Part shown: piece by piece, positions 13,401 to 30,627 of the stretch | Numbering within the stretch: position 1 is the first letter of the stretch | Layout of the letters: each line of letters begins with the position of its first letter | Notes under the pieces: model-generated | The model's database searches: none | Seen by the model: only the letters and a program-made list of their open reading frames with translations | What the model was told of the DNA's origin: nothing | From: Halichondria panicea | Lineage: Eukaryota > Porifera > Demospongiae > Suberitida > Halichondriidae | NCBI RefSeq assembly: GCF_963675165.1 | Contig: NC_087392.1 | Span: 1,565,001-1,629,000 of the forward strand | Direction: 5' to 3' | DNA: 64,000 bases | Translations under genes and position numbers: made by a program

Positions 13401-16400
13401 TGAAACAGAAACAGTGCTACTGTGGATTCCCAGAGAGAGAAGCTCACGCACAGAGTGTCTACCCGGTGGTCTATGGTGGATGGCAGACCGTAGACTAATA
13501 CGTTTGTATTCTGATCTTACTGAGAGGAGAGTCCCAGACATAGGTCTCGTCGAGGTGGGGGGAGTGTGGGTTAGTGTTTCCTCTTGTCGATTGGGAGTTA
13601 CTTTTTCAGTTTCTTGTTCTTTCTTACTAGTAGACTCGTGTATAGTGATGTCGTTACAATCCATCTCCAAACTGTCGTTGAGTAAGTCGTGAGCAACTTC
13701 AGCTGTCAAAATACCATTACCATTCTCTCCAGCCGTCTCTTTTGCCAACGTCTTGCCATCTTCAGGAGTGGGTGATCTCATTGACGAAACCTCCCGACTG
13801 ATGTAGCCAGAATCCTCTTTTTTATTGCCCCCTTCAGAGGTGACCTTTGTCCCCTCGTCCAGTAGCAGCTGTTGAGATTCCTCCATGGCAAACACTTGGC
13901 TCAAGGTGATGTGTAGAGAGTCCAGGGTGGGGTCATCATCAGGTTTAGAAGACTGGTAATCTGGCAAAGTAGTGGGTGTGTGTACTATTGAAGTACCAAT
14001 AGAAGCAGGCTTTAATAACCGTTCTTTTTGATTTTCCATAAACTTGGGACCATCATTTGATTTCGGTTGAGCCACAGTTTCTCCTGTTTGAATCCTTTGA
14101 GCGCTTTTTGACTTCTGAGCACCGATGGAGCCCTTCCATACTGGCTGAACAACATTCTTAGACCTTCCAGAGCCCAGGGGAGTGGTTGTCACGTTGCTTG
14201 TTCTCGAAACAATACCAGAATCGGATCTAGTTCGACCGTCACCGTCCCGATGATGATGGGTGGGGTCTGAGAGTTGGTGTCTTGTTCGATGGGGGGTGGT
14301 GTAGAGACGCTGCTGGTGTGAGGAGATGAAGTAAGAGCCGTCCTCTTTAAGGTAGGTCTGTGTGGGGACGAGGGGTCTGTGACAGTGTGTGGGGTGACGA
14401 TCTTGTATGGAACCTGGAGAGAGAAAGTATCTGCATGAATACAAGTATCACGCATATAACAAATGGAGTGTGTTGAATATTTTTAAAGGGGGGGGGGGGG
14501 GTATCAACTTTAAGTTCACTGAACTGACCTTCTGGTGTTGAGACGATACCTCTCTTTGATGACCCCAATCTCCTCTGAGGTTGACCGAACGTGGCAGGCT
14601 TCCTGGCAACACTCTGCTCACCACTCTTGAATATGGGCTTATACTTGGTAGTGGGTGTGGTATCAGCAGACGACTGTCCAACACTTCTCACATTCTTGAG
14701 AGGAGGTTGGAAAGTAGAAGTACTGGGCACATCGACTAACGACGTCTTTAGTGTCATGTTCTTTAGAGGCTGAGTTGACAACTTATTCGAGACAGGATGG
14801 TCACGGTCTAGTGTAGCTTTGGCTGCTTGCAAATGCTCTGTAGAGATGTCCACATTCTGACCACTGGCTGTTTGGAGACCAGGGAAAGAGGTACTTGATC
14901 TTATAGTGCACTGTTGTGATGTGGCACAGTCGAGTGTTGCTTTGGCAGCTCGAATAGATTCTTCGGAAAGAGTCACTTTTTTACCACTGGCTGTTTGAAG
15001 ACCACCGAAACTAGATTGCAGAGTGTTTCTTGCTGCTTGGAGTGAATTTTCTGACATCTCAATTTGTTTGCCACTTGCTGTTTGCAATCCTACCGGCCAT
15101 TGAATTTGTGAGTTTGTTTCTCCGCCTAATGTTCTTTTAGCCGCTTGGAGAGATTCTTTAGATACTTCAACCTTTTTCCCACTAGCTGTTTGAAGGCCTG
15201 GAAAACTTCTCTCTTTGAAATCACTTTTCAGCTTATTTACTGGGATATTCTCAGAGACTGGAGTCTGCTCTGTGATTTCTTTGTCAAAGTTAGAAAATTT
15301 AAGGCGAACAGCTTCCAATGCTTGTTGTGACACGTCCACCTTCCTCCCGCCAGCAGTCATGAATCCAGTGAACCCTGTCATCTTTGATGTGCTCCCTCCA
15401 GGAGGTGTGTCGGGTACGCTCTCTTCAGTTTGCATGACTTTTGGAGAGGGTGTCTGAACCTTGACCTCTGGTCTATTAGTAAGATTTTCGATATCAACAT
15501 CATCAAACCCTTGATTAGTAGTAATGCTGTTCACACACAAAGTCTGGTTATCAGCTCCTTCATGGGCAGGTTCATCAATGGGGGAGTCCCTGTCATTACC
15601 ACACTCGCTCATTTCCACAGGGACAGTCGGCTGTTGAGACTCTTGCACATACAGAGTGGTGTCCATGTCCTCAGTGTTGTTAGGCCCCTCAGGCAATGGT
15701 GGGTAGGAGGAGCTTGGGCTATTGGATTCCAATTCAGCATGCTCAGTGGTAGTAGCTGAGGATTCTTGAGGTGGTATGTTTACCTCCTCTATCTTTGGTG
15801 AGCTTTCTTCTTTGTTGTCAGCTTGTGACAGTACAGAGGAGTCCATATTATCAATCATACTCTTTGTAAACTCATCCCTCACGGTTGATAGGCTGCTCAG
15901 GTCTAGTTTAGAGGGGTGATCGGACGAGAAAGTAGCTTCCAGATCAGATAATCGGATTCCGATACTCAAGTTGGCGTCTGGAGATTGTGGATCGAAAACA
16001 GGTTCCTTCTCCTGTGATTCAGATTTTGCCTGGCTAATGCCCACAAGCCTCTTTACAGCATCAGGTGTTTCAGGTAGCAGAGGGTCGGCCGAGGAATCAC
16101 GTTTAGGGGAGGTGTCTCGCTTTGGAGGGTCTTCATTGACAAAACTGCCCTCGTCCACAGAGAAGTCCAAAAACTGTTTGACCACCTGAGGTAAAAAATT
16201 GCATACATTTATTAAACCAAGAACAGACAGAAAAACACAGAGTTTAAATTTGATTGTACTACGTCGGTTTATACAATATGCTCTGTACATGTACCTACAC
16301 ACACAATGAGAAAATACTGGGTATATGCTCACCTGAGTGTTAAAGTAGCAGCCAGTAGACACATCCATTACATCAGCTTCATCACAATCTTCATCGTTCT

Positions 16401-19400
16401 CATCCTCTGACTTAACCAGCACTGGGGGGTCTCCTTCAGGTGCAGTGGCCGCCAAACGAGGGGGCTTCTTGGAATCAATTTGAGTGAAACAGTACAGATG
16501 CTCCACCTCTAGTGCTGAGAGGCAGCTGGTGTAGTCAGTCTCTTTAGTGTCGATCTCACATGGGTCCTTTTCCTCACTAAGTATTTGCTTTGCTTTTTGC
16601 AAAGAGTCTCTTCTCACGGATATTGCTGATCCTCCGCCTGTTTTGAATCCAGTTTCCATGGCAATGATCGGAGCAGGCGTGTCTAATTTGTCACTAACAT
16701 TATCTTCGCTGCTGTTAATGATTGACTTGGCCCTCGCTATTGCAGCTGAGCTCACTTTAATGCCTTTACCAGACGCAGTTTGGAAACCGACAGCAGAGAA
16801 TTGTTCTGACGAAGAACGTGATGTGTGGGGAAGTGGCGAGTGTGTCTCTTCAGATTTAGCATTCTCCAACAAGTCCACAGGAACAGTGAGTCCTTTACCA
16901 GCTGCTGTCTGGAACCCAGTCATCTCTCGTACACCCAAGATCTTGGTAGAAACAGTTTCGAATCTTGTTCCTATTGATCTTTCTTCCGTTCCAGATACTG
17001 AAGTTATGTCTGGTGATTCAATTCCATTCTCTTTGTCACTAGCCAAAAGCCTTCTTGCTTTCATCAAAGAGGTGTGAGAGGTTGAGAGCTTCGATCCACT
17101 GGCTGTGCTGAATCCTGTCTCCACCTTTTGCTCCTTTGTTTTGACGTTGGGGGTAGAGTTTGAAATTGGCTTGACACCGAATTTCTTGAGTATCCGAGAG
17201 AGAGAAGCTTGTTCCTCGGCTTTCGAGACACTGGCAGCTGAGCGAGGAGCTTTGAAAAGTTTGGGTTTAGGCTTGGTTGGTTTTGAAGTAGAGGGAGTTT
17301 GAAACTGATTACTAGTAGTCAATGACGACGTTTTAATAAGTGAAGGGGTTGTAAATTTATTAGCATTCTTGATCGATGTATTTGAAATTGTCGTTAAAGT
17401 GTTGGCCAATGGAGTGCTTATGACTTTTTTATCATCTGCTGGAGACTGTTCATATTCAAGCTCTTCACCAATCAATTGCTTGGCTTTGTCCAGAGCTGTT
17501 GCTGATATGGCTATCAACCCACCAGAGGCTGTCTTGAAGCCAACAAATCTACAGGGAGAGATTGGAAACAAAATAAAAAGGGAAGTGGGGTTGAGAGTTA
17601 ATAATGTGGTTCTAGGAGTTCAGAATAGAAGTAACTAGGTATACCTTGTATCAGGTGCTGTTGACATCTCAGGAGGCTCATTAGAATCCTTTATTGTGTG
17701 TACACTGCCAGCAAAGGATCGTCGCATACCAGACACCTTTGTTAGTGATGGCTTGGAGAGAGACTGTGGCATTGCAGAATCAAACTGTTGAGCTTTAGCA
17801 GGAGGTGTTTCTTGCACAGCAAAGACGGGCTCCATAGGAGGGAGTGGTTTGACACAATCATCATTAATATCCATTATTGTATCTTGCTTTGTAGACGAAA
17901 CAGTAACTTTTGCTTGTTTATCAAATCTCACATCTTGTTCACCTACAAGCATTTGTTCCTCTTGAGATACAGAGTGTTGTTGTGCTTCTTGTGTTTTTGT
18001 TTCAGTCTGAGACGTGATACAATCTTTCTCGTCATTCACAACAGATTCATCCACAGATAGAACAGTTGGTTCCATTGCATCCACTTCAGAAACATAGTTT
18101 TCTTTGGTGTTACTACTACCACGGGGGGACGGGGGCAAAGAGTCATTTCTCTCCTCTCTCCTTTCTTCAAATGTGCTTTCAACACGAGCTCTCTTTAAAA
18201 GTGGGGACAAAGATTCAGCATTGACTGCAGGTGGAGTATTGATGGGGACACTGGCTTCTCGTTTGGACTGTTTGAATCGAATTCGTTTACGCACTGGCTT
18301 GTTGAACTGCTGCTTACTAGGATAAGAAAATGCTTTAGTTGTTAATCTCTTTCGTTTAGTCGCAGGCTGTTTCATCTCAGGGGTAGGTGATTGGCGACTG
18401 ATTGTCTTGGCGTCAGGCGTTCTAGTAATTTTCTCCTCATTTGGCTGAGATTTATCTGCCTCCATATTGTCTCGGTGACAGAACTCTTCCACTTGAGTAT
18501 CACAACGTTTTTGATAGTTATTGTTTTTGGTACAAAATCTCGACTCCAATTGACTCCTACTCATAAATAATACATCGAATACATCTTCATCTCCTACTGT
18601 GGGTGTGGCCACCGTTGACGCCATCAGAGGAGTGGCTGCCTCACACACGATTGTTGCAGGGGCCAGAGGGGTAGTGGACAAGGGGGGACCAGCTGTAGAA
18701 TGATTATAAACAGTGCATAGAGGAAAACAAAACTAACTCTACCTGGTGTATGAGGGTGGAGTGGAGTACTGTGGACTGGAGGCTGTGAGAGAGCTGCTGG
18801 TGTCATTAAAAGCATTTCCGAAGATGTTACCCTCTTGTTCCAGACTGATTGCTCCATACATTGATCGAGTTCAATAGGTGATTGATTAGCAGGGGCTGGT
18901 AAGTTGGGGGTGAATATTTCAGGACTGTCGAATAGTTCCTGGCTGCATGCCTCCTCTTGTTCTGCTTGTTCCTTGAGAGGGCTTTCAAAGAGTGAGACAG
19001 TAGCTACAGTTGAGTCTGCTTTCGGGGAGGTGGTCATGTGATTATTAGCAGAGGTGAGCATACGACTGGGTCCAACTGATCCGAGTGTGGGTGAGGAGCA
19101 GGGACTTTCAGTTGATGGGGTGGTTAGTCGAGGAAATAATGTTCGAATCACAGGCTGTACATGTAAGGAAGAAAAATTAAAGGTTTAGAGCTACAAAACT
19201 CAAAAGCTAAGTACCTTGTTTTTGTTATTTAAGAATCTCTTCCTTGTCAGTTTCTCTTCCTTTGTGCTACTGCCCTCGCTCACAGACCCATCAGTGCACT
19301 CCTCCTCAGTGGTGGTTATTTCACTGGTTGTTGATAGGAGACTGCTAACGAGCAGGGGTTTCCCCTTGAGTGTTGAGTGATTGAGTGGCGTGGCCATTGA

Positions 19401-19828
19401 GAAGGACCACCCACCGGCACTACTAGTGTCGGAGTCCAGCTCAAGCGTCTGAAGACTCGTCACCTAAAGAGCCATGGAATACAGCGCAGTGTCAGTGAGA
19501 ATGGACCTCTGAACAAGCATGCTACTTATCATTTTAGTGAACTTGAGTAGATGGGACCTCACCTTCCTGAGCTGTAGCGGTGTGCAGGGGATGGGAACAC
19601 TCTTGGGTGGAGAGTCATGATGCATACACGTGTGAGAGGAGCCATGTAGGGCACGATGGAGACAAAATAGGGGAGGGTCTGGATGGTCTGCCCGGGGGAG
19701 GAGAAGAAATATATTGTGGGTGTGGATGTCATTTTAAAACACAAATGGTATGTGGCCCCTCACGCATATGTACCTTCTAGGAGCTTCAGGAAAATGGAGC
19801 CCATCTCTTCATTCTCACTTGCATCCAT
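10454..19828 (-). CDS. BRCA2: BRCA2 homologue, RAD51 mediator in homologous recombination
   Basis: BRCA2 loads RAD51 onto single-stranded DNA. Fourteen exons join in frame to about 2593 aa (human 3418): 19774-19828, 19563-19687, 19215-19463, 18743-19154, 17645-18692, 16333-17548, 14529-16185, 12419-14413, 12083-12204, 11744-11904, 11425-11556, 10971-11283, 10596-10841, 10454-10504. Ten BRC repeats fill exons 6-7. Exon 8 has the helical domain and OB1 (LRSAIHHRPPGRHSVREL, WKLAAMEVSYP, LLLQLKYRYDREIDQAERCA, IDLTDGWYTLPCIID, KISTNSTRRARWYAKLGYQ). The Tower helices span exons 8-10; OB2 (VLSVWRPDESLYGVLKEG) is exon 11 and OB3 (GELDIVGVVACIT) exons 12-13. It ends 16 residues into exon 14, so the vertebrate C-terminal RAD51-binding TR2 region appears absent. 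The N-terminal WSFSMATPL recalls human WSSSLATPP. ATG 19828 assumes no earlier coding exon. Confidence 0.95.
14790..17548 (-). repeat. BRCA2: Ten BRC repeats of BRCA2
   Basis: In protein order the cores are GFKTASGG, GFSTASGS, GFQTAAGK, GFQTASGK, GFKTGGGS, GFMTAGGR, GLQTASGK, GLQTASGK, GLQTASGK and GLQTASGQ. Each is followed about 12-15 residues later by an A-K/R helix such as LDKAKQLI or LQAAKRTL. The FxxA motif is the known RAD51-docking element. The last four repeats form a tight block and have Leu in place of Phe. The fifth has Gly in place of Ala. Confidence 0.9.
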
Positions 19829-20196
19829 CTGCAGCACAACACCACAGTGCTGAGATCAACCACTGTCTAACCACTCATTTACTTCAGCTGCATCGTCATG
19901 CATGATTAAATTCAGACATCTTGATGGATTTTCTTGCGGTGGAAGAACACGCCTTCCTTGATGTAGACTGTGGGATTCCCCTTAGAACAGGGAAAATCCC
20001 AACATCAATCCGCGGTTTTACGTAGAAGGTAGTGAAGCAGTTGTCTAGTGAAACTAGGGGAAAGGTCGTCTAGTCAAGTCCAACCAGTACGTGTTAGAAC
20101 AGGGGGCGTGTCAAAACAGAGGACAGTATTATCTGCTGTGCTCAAGCAAATGCAGACGTTTGGTTTCCACTGCACTGAGCTAGCTAGCTAAGAAGA
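19829..20196. promoter_or_regulatory. Head-to-head promoter region of BRCA2 and NEK1
   Basis: A 368-bp gap separates the two start codons. It must hold both 5' UTRs and the regulatory sequence of two genome-maintenance genes. A small imperfect inverted repeat (TGGGATTCCCC / GGGAAAATCCCA) lies at about 19967-19998. No TATA box is evident. Confidence 0.55.
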
Positions 20197-26066
<5,870 letters not shown>

Positions 26067-26244
26067 CTGTTATTGATCTTATGGCAACCCGCTCACTTGA
26101 ACTGACAATTGTTTCACAAACACACAATAGCTAATAATTATAAGAACAAGAATTATAAGAACAAAAATGTAATAATTAATACTTATAGTATCACACATTA
26201 TGTCACATCATTATAGATCCAAACACTATTGTAAGAAAGTATGT

Positions 26245-28326
26245 TCAAAAAACAAATACTTGTTTCAAGTGACTGCACACGTACACAAATCCGTCTTGGT
26301 CAATGGTTATCCCCTCAGGCTGTGAGAGGTATCCCTCCCCAAAAGTAGATACAAACTGGCCTGTCTGTGTAAACACTGACACTCGATTGTTCCCGCTGTC
26401 TGTTACATAGAGATATTCGGCATAAGTTTGGATGGATATGGGTTGCTGTAGTTTTCCAGGAGTGTTTCCCATCTCACTAATAGCTCGTATGGGTGTGAGG
26501 GGGGAAGGCGGCTTGACATTGAAAATTTTCTTGTCAAATACTTGAATTCGATGATTGTCAGAGTCAGCGATGAACACTTCACCACTTGCGTCGTTCGGGG
26601 TTATACCAAGGGGCAGTTGAAATTGGCCCGGTTTGGACCCTCTCTTACCGATGGTACTCTTGCTGCTCTTGAGATTCAGGTTTGTATCGTACACCATAAT
26701 CTTGTGATGCTGAGAATCGCACACGCAAACAAGATTGCTCTTTACAACACATATTCCATGGGGGAACTCGAGTTGCTGGTCTCTGTTTGGAGTGGTAGAT
26801 AGCAAATGCTGGCCATCTCGATCGAGCTTGTGCAGCAAATTGTCCCCAGTTGTGGTGACATAAATGTTGGAATCCCGATCGATGGCTACATTGTTTGGTT
26901 TGTTCAAGTCCTTGGCAAGAATTTTGACTCGGTGGAAATTTTTGTCGTACATGAGGATTTGATCTCCCTCATTCTCACAAACTAGTAGGTATCCGTCTAA
27001 GCATGTGAGCCCGCTTGGATGCTTTAGTCGAGGAATAAGGCTAATGGGCACATTTAATTTCTGTGGTGGCATTTGAATAAACACATCTCTTGGACTGCCT
27101 AAAATGTGAAAGCCGTTCACCTTGATTACAAGTATGTGACGCCCACGATTCTTGGGAGTGAACTGCACAAGATAGTGTCCTGGCCTGGTGCAAGTAGTGC
27201 TTAATAGAGACATGCTGACATCACGCAAACAGAGAAGTTCAACTGAGATTGTTTGCTCGTCGACACAATCAACTCCTTTAGAATCACACACCTTAATGAG
27301 CATTCTAATCTCCTGACCAACCCATGCATTTCGTATTCCTTCTTTTTGGAAGGTACATTTAGAAGCCAAAGCTTGCTTACCACTGCAGAGATAGAACTGC
27401 TTACTGCTTAGGGCTACAGAATCAGGAGTAGCTGTACACAGGTATGTGTCAGCAGAAGTGACCGGATTGAGTGGCATTTGTTCAGCTTTCACGGTGAGCT
27501 GCTTGATTTGTTTCTCGAGTTTTTTCATTCGAAACACGACATCAAGATCGTTAAGTTTCTCCACAGCATCTTCGACTGTACAAATGCATTCCGACAATTC
27601 AATGTGCGTCTTGCTAAGCATTTGCTCTCTAGCAACAACATTAGTTGTTTTTTGGGTAGTGATGGATGACAATTTAGAGTGCAAATTTCTTCGTTTTTCA
27701 GTCAGCTTTTGAACTTGTCTGTCCACTTCAGTGTCGATATCTTTTCCAATCAGCAATTGTTGCCTTAAAATATCTGCCTTGGTCCCTTCAATTTTTATAA
27801 GAGCCTGAAAGAGAGGCTTTTGAAGAGATTTTGCTGGCTCTACTGACTCATTTAGAACTTTTTTAAGCCTTATAGCCGCCTTGGCAATGTAGTCGTACTG
27901 ATGTCCATTGTGAGTGGTGGTTGCTATCAGACAATCTCTACATAGCACTTCTTCACATTCGTGGCAGTATATTGCTAGCTCTTGGCCAGAGTGAGTTTGG
28001 CAATGCTTGGGAGTCTCCTGGTCTGAAAGGTCTGCTAATCGTACCTCGTGCATAGAATCATGTAAATCTATCAGTCTCCTGATATGAAATGCAGTCGGAA
28101 AAGAGCCGATATCCCCATTTCGGATATGAGAAATTTTGCGACATTCTGGACATGTTGCGTCTTCGTCGTTTCCTTGAGTGGCAAGACCAGACAGGCAGGG
28201 GTCTCGACAGTAGATATGTCCACAAGCAAGAATCTTTGGGTCTTTAAAGACGTTCAGGCACAAAGGACATGTGATTTCTCCCTCCAGCCCATCCTTAGTT
28301 TGATAAAAGCTGACTCTATCAGCCAT
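26245..28326 (-). CDS. TRIM-NHL family RING E3 ligase, single exon
   Basis: A 693-aa uninterrupted frame. A C3HC4 RING finger lies near residues 20-62 (CPLCLNVF, ACGHIYC, CPECR), then a B-box2 at about 108-145 (CQTHSGQELAIYCHECEEV), a coiled-coil region to about 290, a filamin-type Ig domain at about 325-425 ending in GFHILGSPRDV, and at least five NHL-type blades to the C-terminus (NNVAIDRDSNIYVTT, GEVFIADSDNHRIQVFD, EYLYVTDSGNNRVSVFT, EGITIDQDGFVYVCS). This is the TRIM2/3/71 architecture: ubiquitin ligases whose NHL propellers bind RNA or protein. No introns occur although its neighbours have many, which suggests retroposition or a lineage-specific intronless TRIM family. The exact orthologue is not assigned. 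Confidence 0.92.
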   Translation of the reverse strand: MADRVSFYQTKDGLEGEITCPLCLNVFKDPKILACGHIYCRDPCLSGLATQGNDEDATCPECRKISHIRNGDIGSFPTAFHIRRLIDLHDSMHEVRLADLSDQETPKHCQTHSGQELAIYCHECEEVLCRDCLIATTTHNGHQYDYIAKAAIRLKKVLNESVEPAKSLQKPLFQALIKIEGTKADILRQQLLIGKDIDTEVDRQVQKLTEKRRNLHSKLSSITTQKTTNVVAREQMLSKTHIELSECICTVEDAVEKLNDLDVVFRMKKLEKQIKQLTVKAEQMPLNPVTSADTYLCTATPDSVALSSKQFYLCSGKQALASKCTFQKEGIRNAWVGQEIRMLIKVCDSKGVDCVDEQTISVELLCLRDVSMSLLSTTCTRPGHYLVQFTPKNRGRHILVIKVNGFHILGSPRDVFIQMPPQKLNVPISLIPRLKHPSGLTCLDGYLLVCENEGDQILMYDKNFHRVKILAKDLNKPNNVAIDRDSNIYVTTTGDNLLHKLDRDGQHLLSTTPNRDQQLEFPHGICVVKSNLVCVCDSQHHKIMVYDTNLNLKSSKSTIGKRGSKPGQFQLPLGITPNDASGEVFIADSDNHRIQVFDKKIFNVKPPSPLTPIRAISEMGNTPGKLQQPISIQTYAEYLYVTDSGNNRVSVFTQTGQFVSTFGEGYLSQPEGITIDQDGFVYVCSHLKQVFVF

Positions 28327-28880
28327 TATTTATGATATGATTATAGATGTATAGGTAGATCTAATGCAGTCACTCTCAATTAAATAGTCTCTCATTGCGC
28401 ATGCCATTGTGTGGCTATCTTACACATGCGCAGTGAAGTAGACAGACTACTGTGCAAGTTTCTGCACAACGTTTTTTTAGATTGTGATCTAGATATACTA
28501 CCACTACAGAACTGTGAAGTTAAAGTGTTTTTAGTGTTTGAAAATGAGAAGAACGAAGCTTTGAGAAGCTGCTGATTATATCGAACGAAATCGGAGAAAT
28601 ATGAAGCCGATCGAATAATTATCTTCACCGATTCCAGTGATCGAGTTCAAGAATTGTCAAGAAAAGGCATCCCATGAGGTAAGGTAATTACAGTAGATAT
28701 GCTAGTTATTTCTAACCTAAAAATTCAACCTGATCGTCTCTAGACTACAGACATCGTATAAACATAATTATAATTTATAACATAAATATGATGAAGGAGA
28801 CGACATTGATACCATGAAGAAAGACTAGAAGACTATGAAAACAGAAAATATACAACATGCAAATTTAAGTTTTTACAAAG

Positions 28881-29432
28881 TGCATTGAGGGGATATTGGG
28901 GACTCTAATCACTCTATATATATACACCCAATGCATTGATGCCATTACTTTTGATGGGGATATTGGGGACTCTATACTAGGCCTGAGCTATTCAATCAAT
29001 AATTTATTTTGCCTATTATTCAAATCTTTTATTCTCACTTTCCTTCCCTATTATTCAAGAAACTCTCACCTATTATTCAAGTTTTTTGTCTAACACTTAG
29101 AAAAATTGGAAAAATAAACAATGTAATAGCATGAACAATAGATAAATTTGTCCTATATAGATCCTTTCTTCCTACAGTGGATTGCAATCTTTGTGAGATT
29201 TGATGCTTGAGGCAAGGCTTGAGGGCTTTGAAGGCTTCAAATTAGATGATCTTGCTGTTATGGTTGTATTGGAGCCATTCTGTGCATGCGCAATAGTATT
29301 TTGCGGTTAATTTTGGTATTTTTGGCTATTATTCAACATTTCCAAGATGCTGCCTATTATTCAAAGTATAATTAGCTCAGGCCCACTCTATACCCAAGCT
29401 GCATTGATGCTATTTGATGGGGATATTGGGAA
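28881..29432. repeat. Degenerate tandem repeat around a transposable element
   Basis: Three partial copies of a unit containing TGCATTGATGCYATT and GATGGGGATATTGGGGAC occur at 28881-28931, 28932-28977 and 29400-29432. The second and third are separated by the 408-bp insertion described separately. Confidence 0.7.
28978..29385. mobile_element. hAT-like non-autonomous element (MITE), 408 bp
   Basis: Terminal inverted repeats TAGGCCTGAGC (left) and GCTCAGGCCCA (right) differ at one position. They are flanked by a perfect 8-bp direct repeat CTCTATAC (28970-28977 and 29386-29393). An 8-bp target duplication with YAGG-type ends is typical of hAT transposons. Inside, the phrase CTATTATTCAA recurs about five times. 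No transposase frame is present. Confidence 0.8.
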
Positions 29433-29736
29433 CATTTCTTTCAGGACTTTGACAAAATGTCATGCCATGAACACTGGTCTATATACGTACCTGCAAGAAT
29501 CCCAAAAATAAATAATAATTAACCCTATAGCGTCGTCCCCACGCTGATTTTTCTTTACTAGCACTCCACCATAGAAAAATCGACCTGGTGATGAGGCTAT
29601 GTGAAGTACATGAACTTTATTTATTTTACTTGTCAAAATAATTTTAGAGGAAGAACGATTTTTGACAAAGTGCATGCGCACATACACATACATCTAAGTT
29701 TCTAGGACACAAATAATTACAACATTAATTAGGCAA

Positions 29737-30627
29737 TTAAGAAATAGCTCTAGTCAGTTTTATGGGAAAGTTCTCCGTCACAAGATGGTCATCTTGAAAT
29801 ATGACGACAATATTGATTTCAAATTCCACCTTGAAACTAGAAGTAGACAGGGAAGGACATGTGAATAGCCTCGGAAACACCATATAGATAGGAATCTTCA
29901 TCCCTCGACAAACATCGCCATCTGCTAGCTGTATGTTCTGGATTTCAGTTGGATCTCGAGCATACCCCTCTGCACAGCCACATGTTTCAACACGGACAAG
30001 TTGTAGCTCAATGGATCGAATGATAGCCTCCGATCTCTCCACGATCACCTCCCCTAAGAACGGCTTTGTGATGCTGCAATTGACAGTTTGAATCGTTCCA
30101 GTTACTAGAAAGTCGGGAATTCGTGCTCGATCCTTGACATTCTCCAACGACTGAGGGGTGACCGTGAATTCGACAGGCTTTTCTTCTCCTCTCTCTGACT
30201 CAACATACTCAACAATAAACTCGGACACTTTCTGAAGGTCTTTATTGAGAATTGAGCGCTTCATTTCGGCTTTCAAACTGTACATGATGTTCACAAAAAC
30301 TCCATGGTACGTTTCGTATAACTTTTTCCCACCTTTCGCTTTGAGAGGAAGCTCGAAAGGAACTTCTGTAGTGCCGTGAGGAAACTTTCCAGGCTTCACC
30401 AAGTCGATACTGTAGCTAACCAGTTGGATCGGTTTCAGTGAGTTGTAGAAAGCCTCAAAGACGCCAACACTCTTAGCACTGAGTTGCAAGGTAACCACTC
30501 CCTCCATGGTAAGTGTCACTCCATTGTGACTGAGGTCTCCCTTGCTAGTAACCTCCAAGACACCTTTGACAACATCCCCGTCCTTGTAGACCTTGCTAGC
30601 CTTCTTTAACTTGATGTCTAAAGACAT
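29737..30627 (-). CDS. VPS26C: VPS26C (DSCR3), Retriever complex subunit, single exon
   Basis: A 296-aa arrestin-fold protein. VPS26C with VPS35L and VPS29 forms Retriever, which works with the CCC/Commander complex and SNX17 to recycle endosomal cargo. Diagnostic runs shared with human are LQLSAKSVGVFEAFYNS, LYETYHGVFVNI, RSIELQLVRVETCGCAEGYA, EIQNIQLADGDVCRG and PIYMVFPRLFTCP. Length equals the family norm. The start is the first ATG, followed by LDIKLKKASKVY. It is intronless and divergent from FHIP1, another endosomal gene, 364 bp away. Confidence 0.96.
   Translation of the reverse strand: MSLDIKLKKASKVYKDGDVVKGVLEVTSKGDLSHNGVTLTMEGVVTLQLSAKSVGVFEAFYNSLKPIQLVSYSIDLVKPGKFPHGTTEVPFELPLKAKGGKKLYETYHGVFVNIMYSLKAEMKRSILNKDLQKVSEFIVEYVESERGEEKPVEFTVTPQSLENVKDRARIPDFLVTGTIQTVNCSITKPFLGEVIVERSEAIIRSIELQLVRVETCGCAEGYARDPTEIQNIQLADGDVCRGMKIPIYMVFPRLFTCPSLSTSSFKVEFEINIVVIFQDDHLVTENFPIKLTRAIS

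Larger units (their letters stand above)
28327..29736. other. 1.4-kb gap without a gene, repeat-bearing
   Basis: No convincing coding sequence. It contains the TRIM gene's upstream region, a degenerate tandem repeat interrupted by a hAT-like element, and near the right end a reverse-strand polyadenylation hexamer (TTTATT, 29616-29621) suited to VPS26C. Confidence 0.6.
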
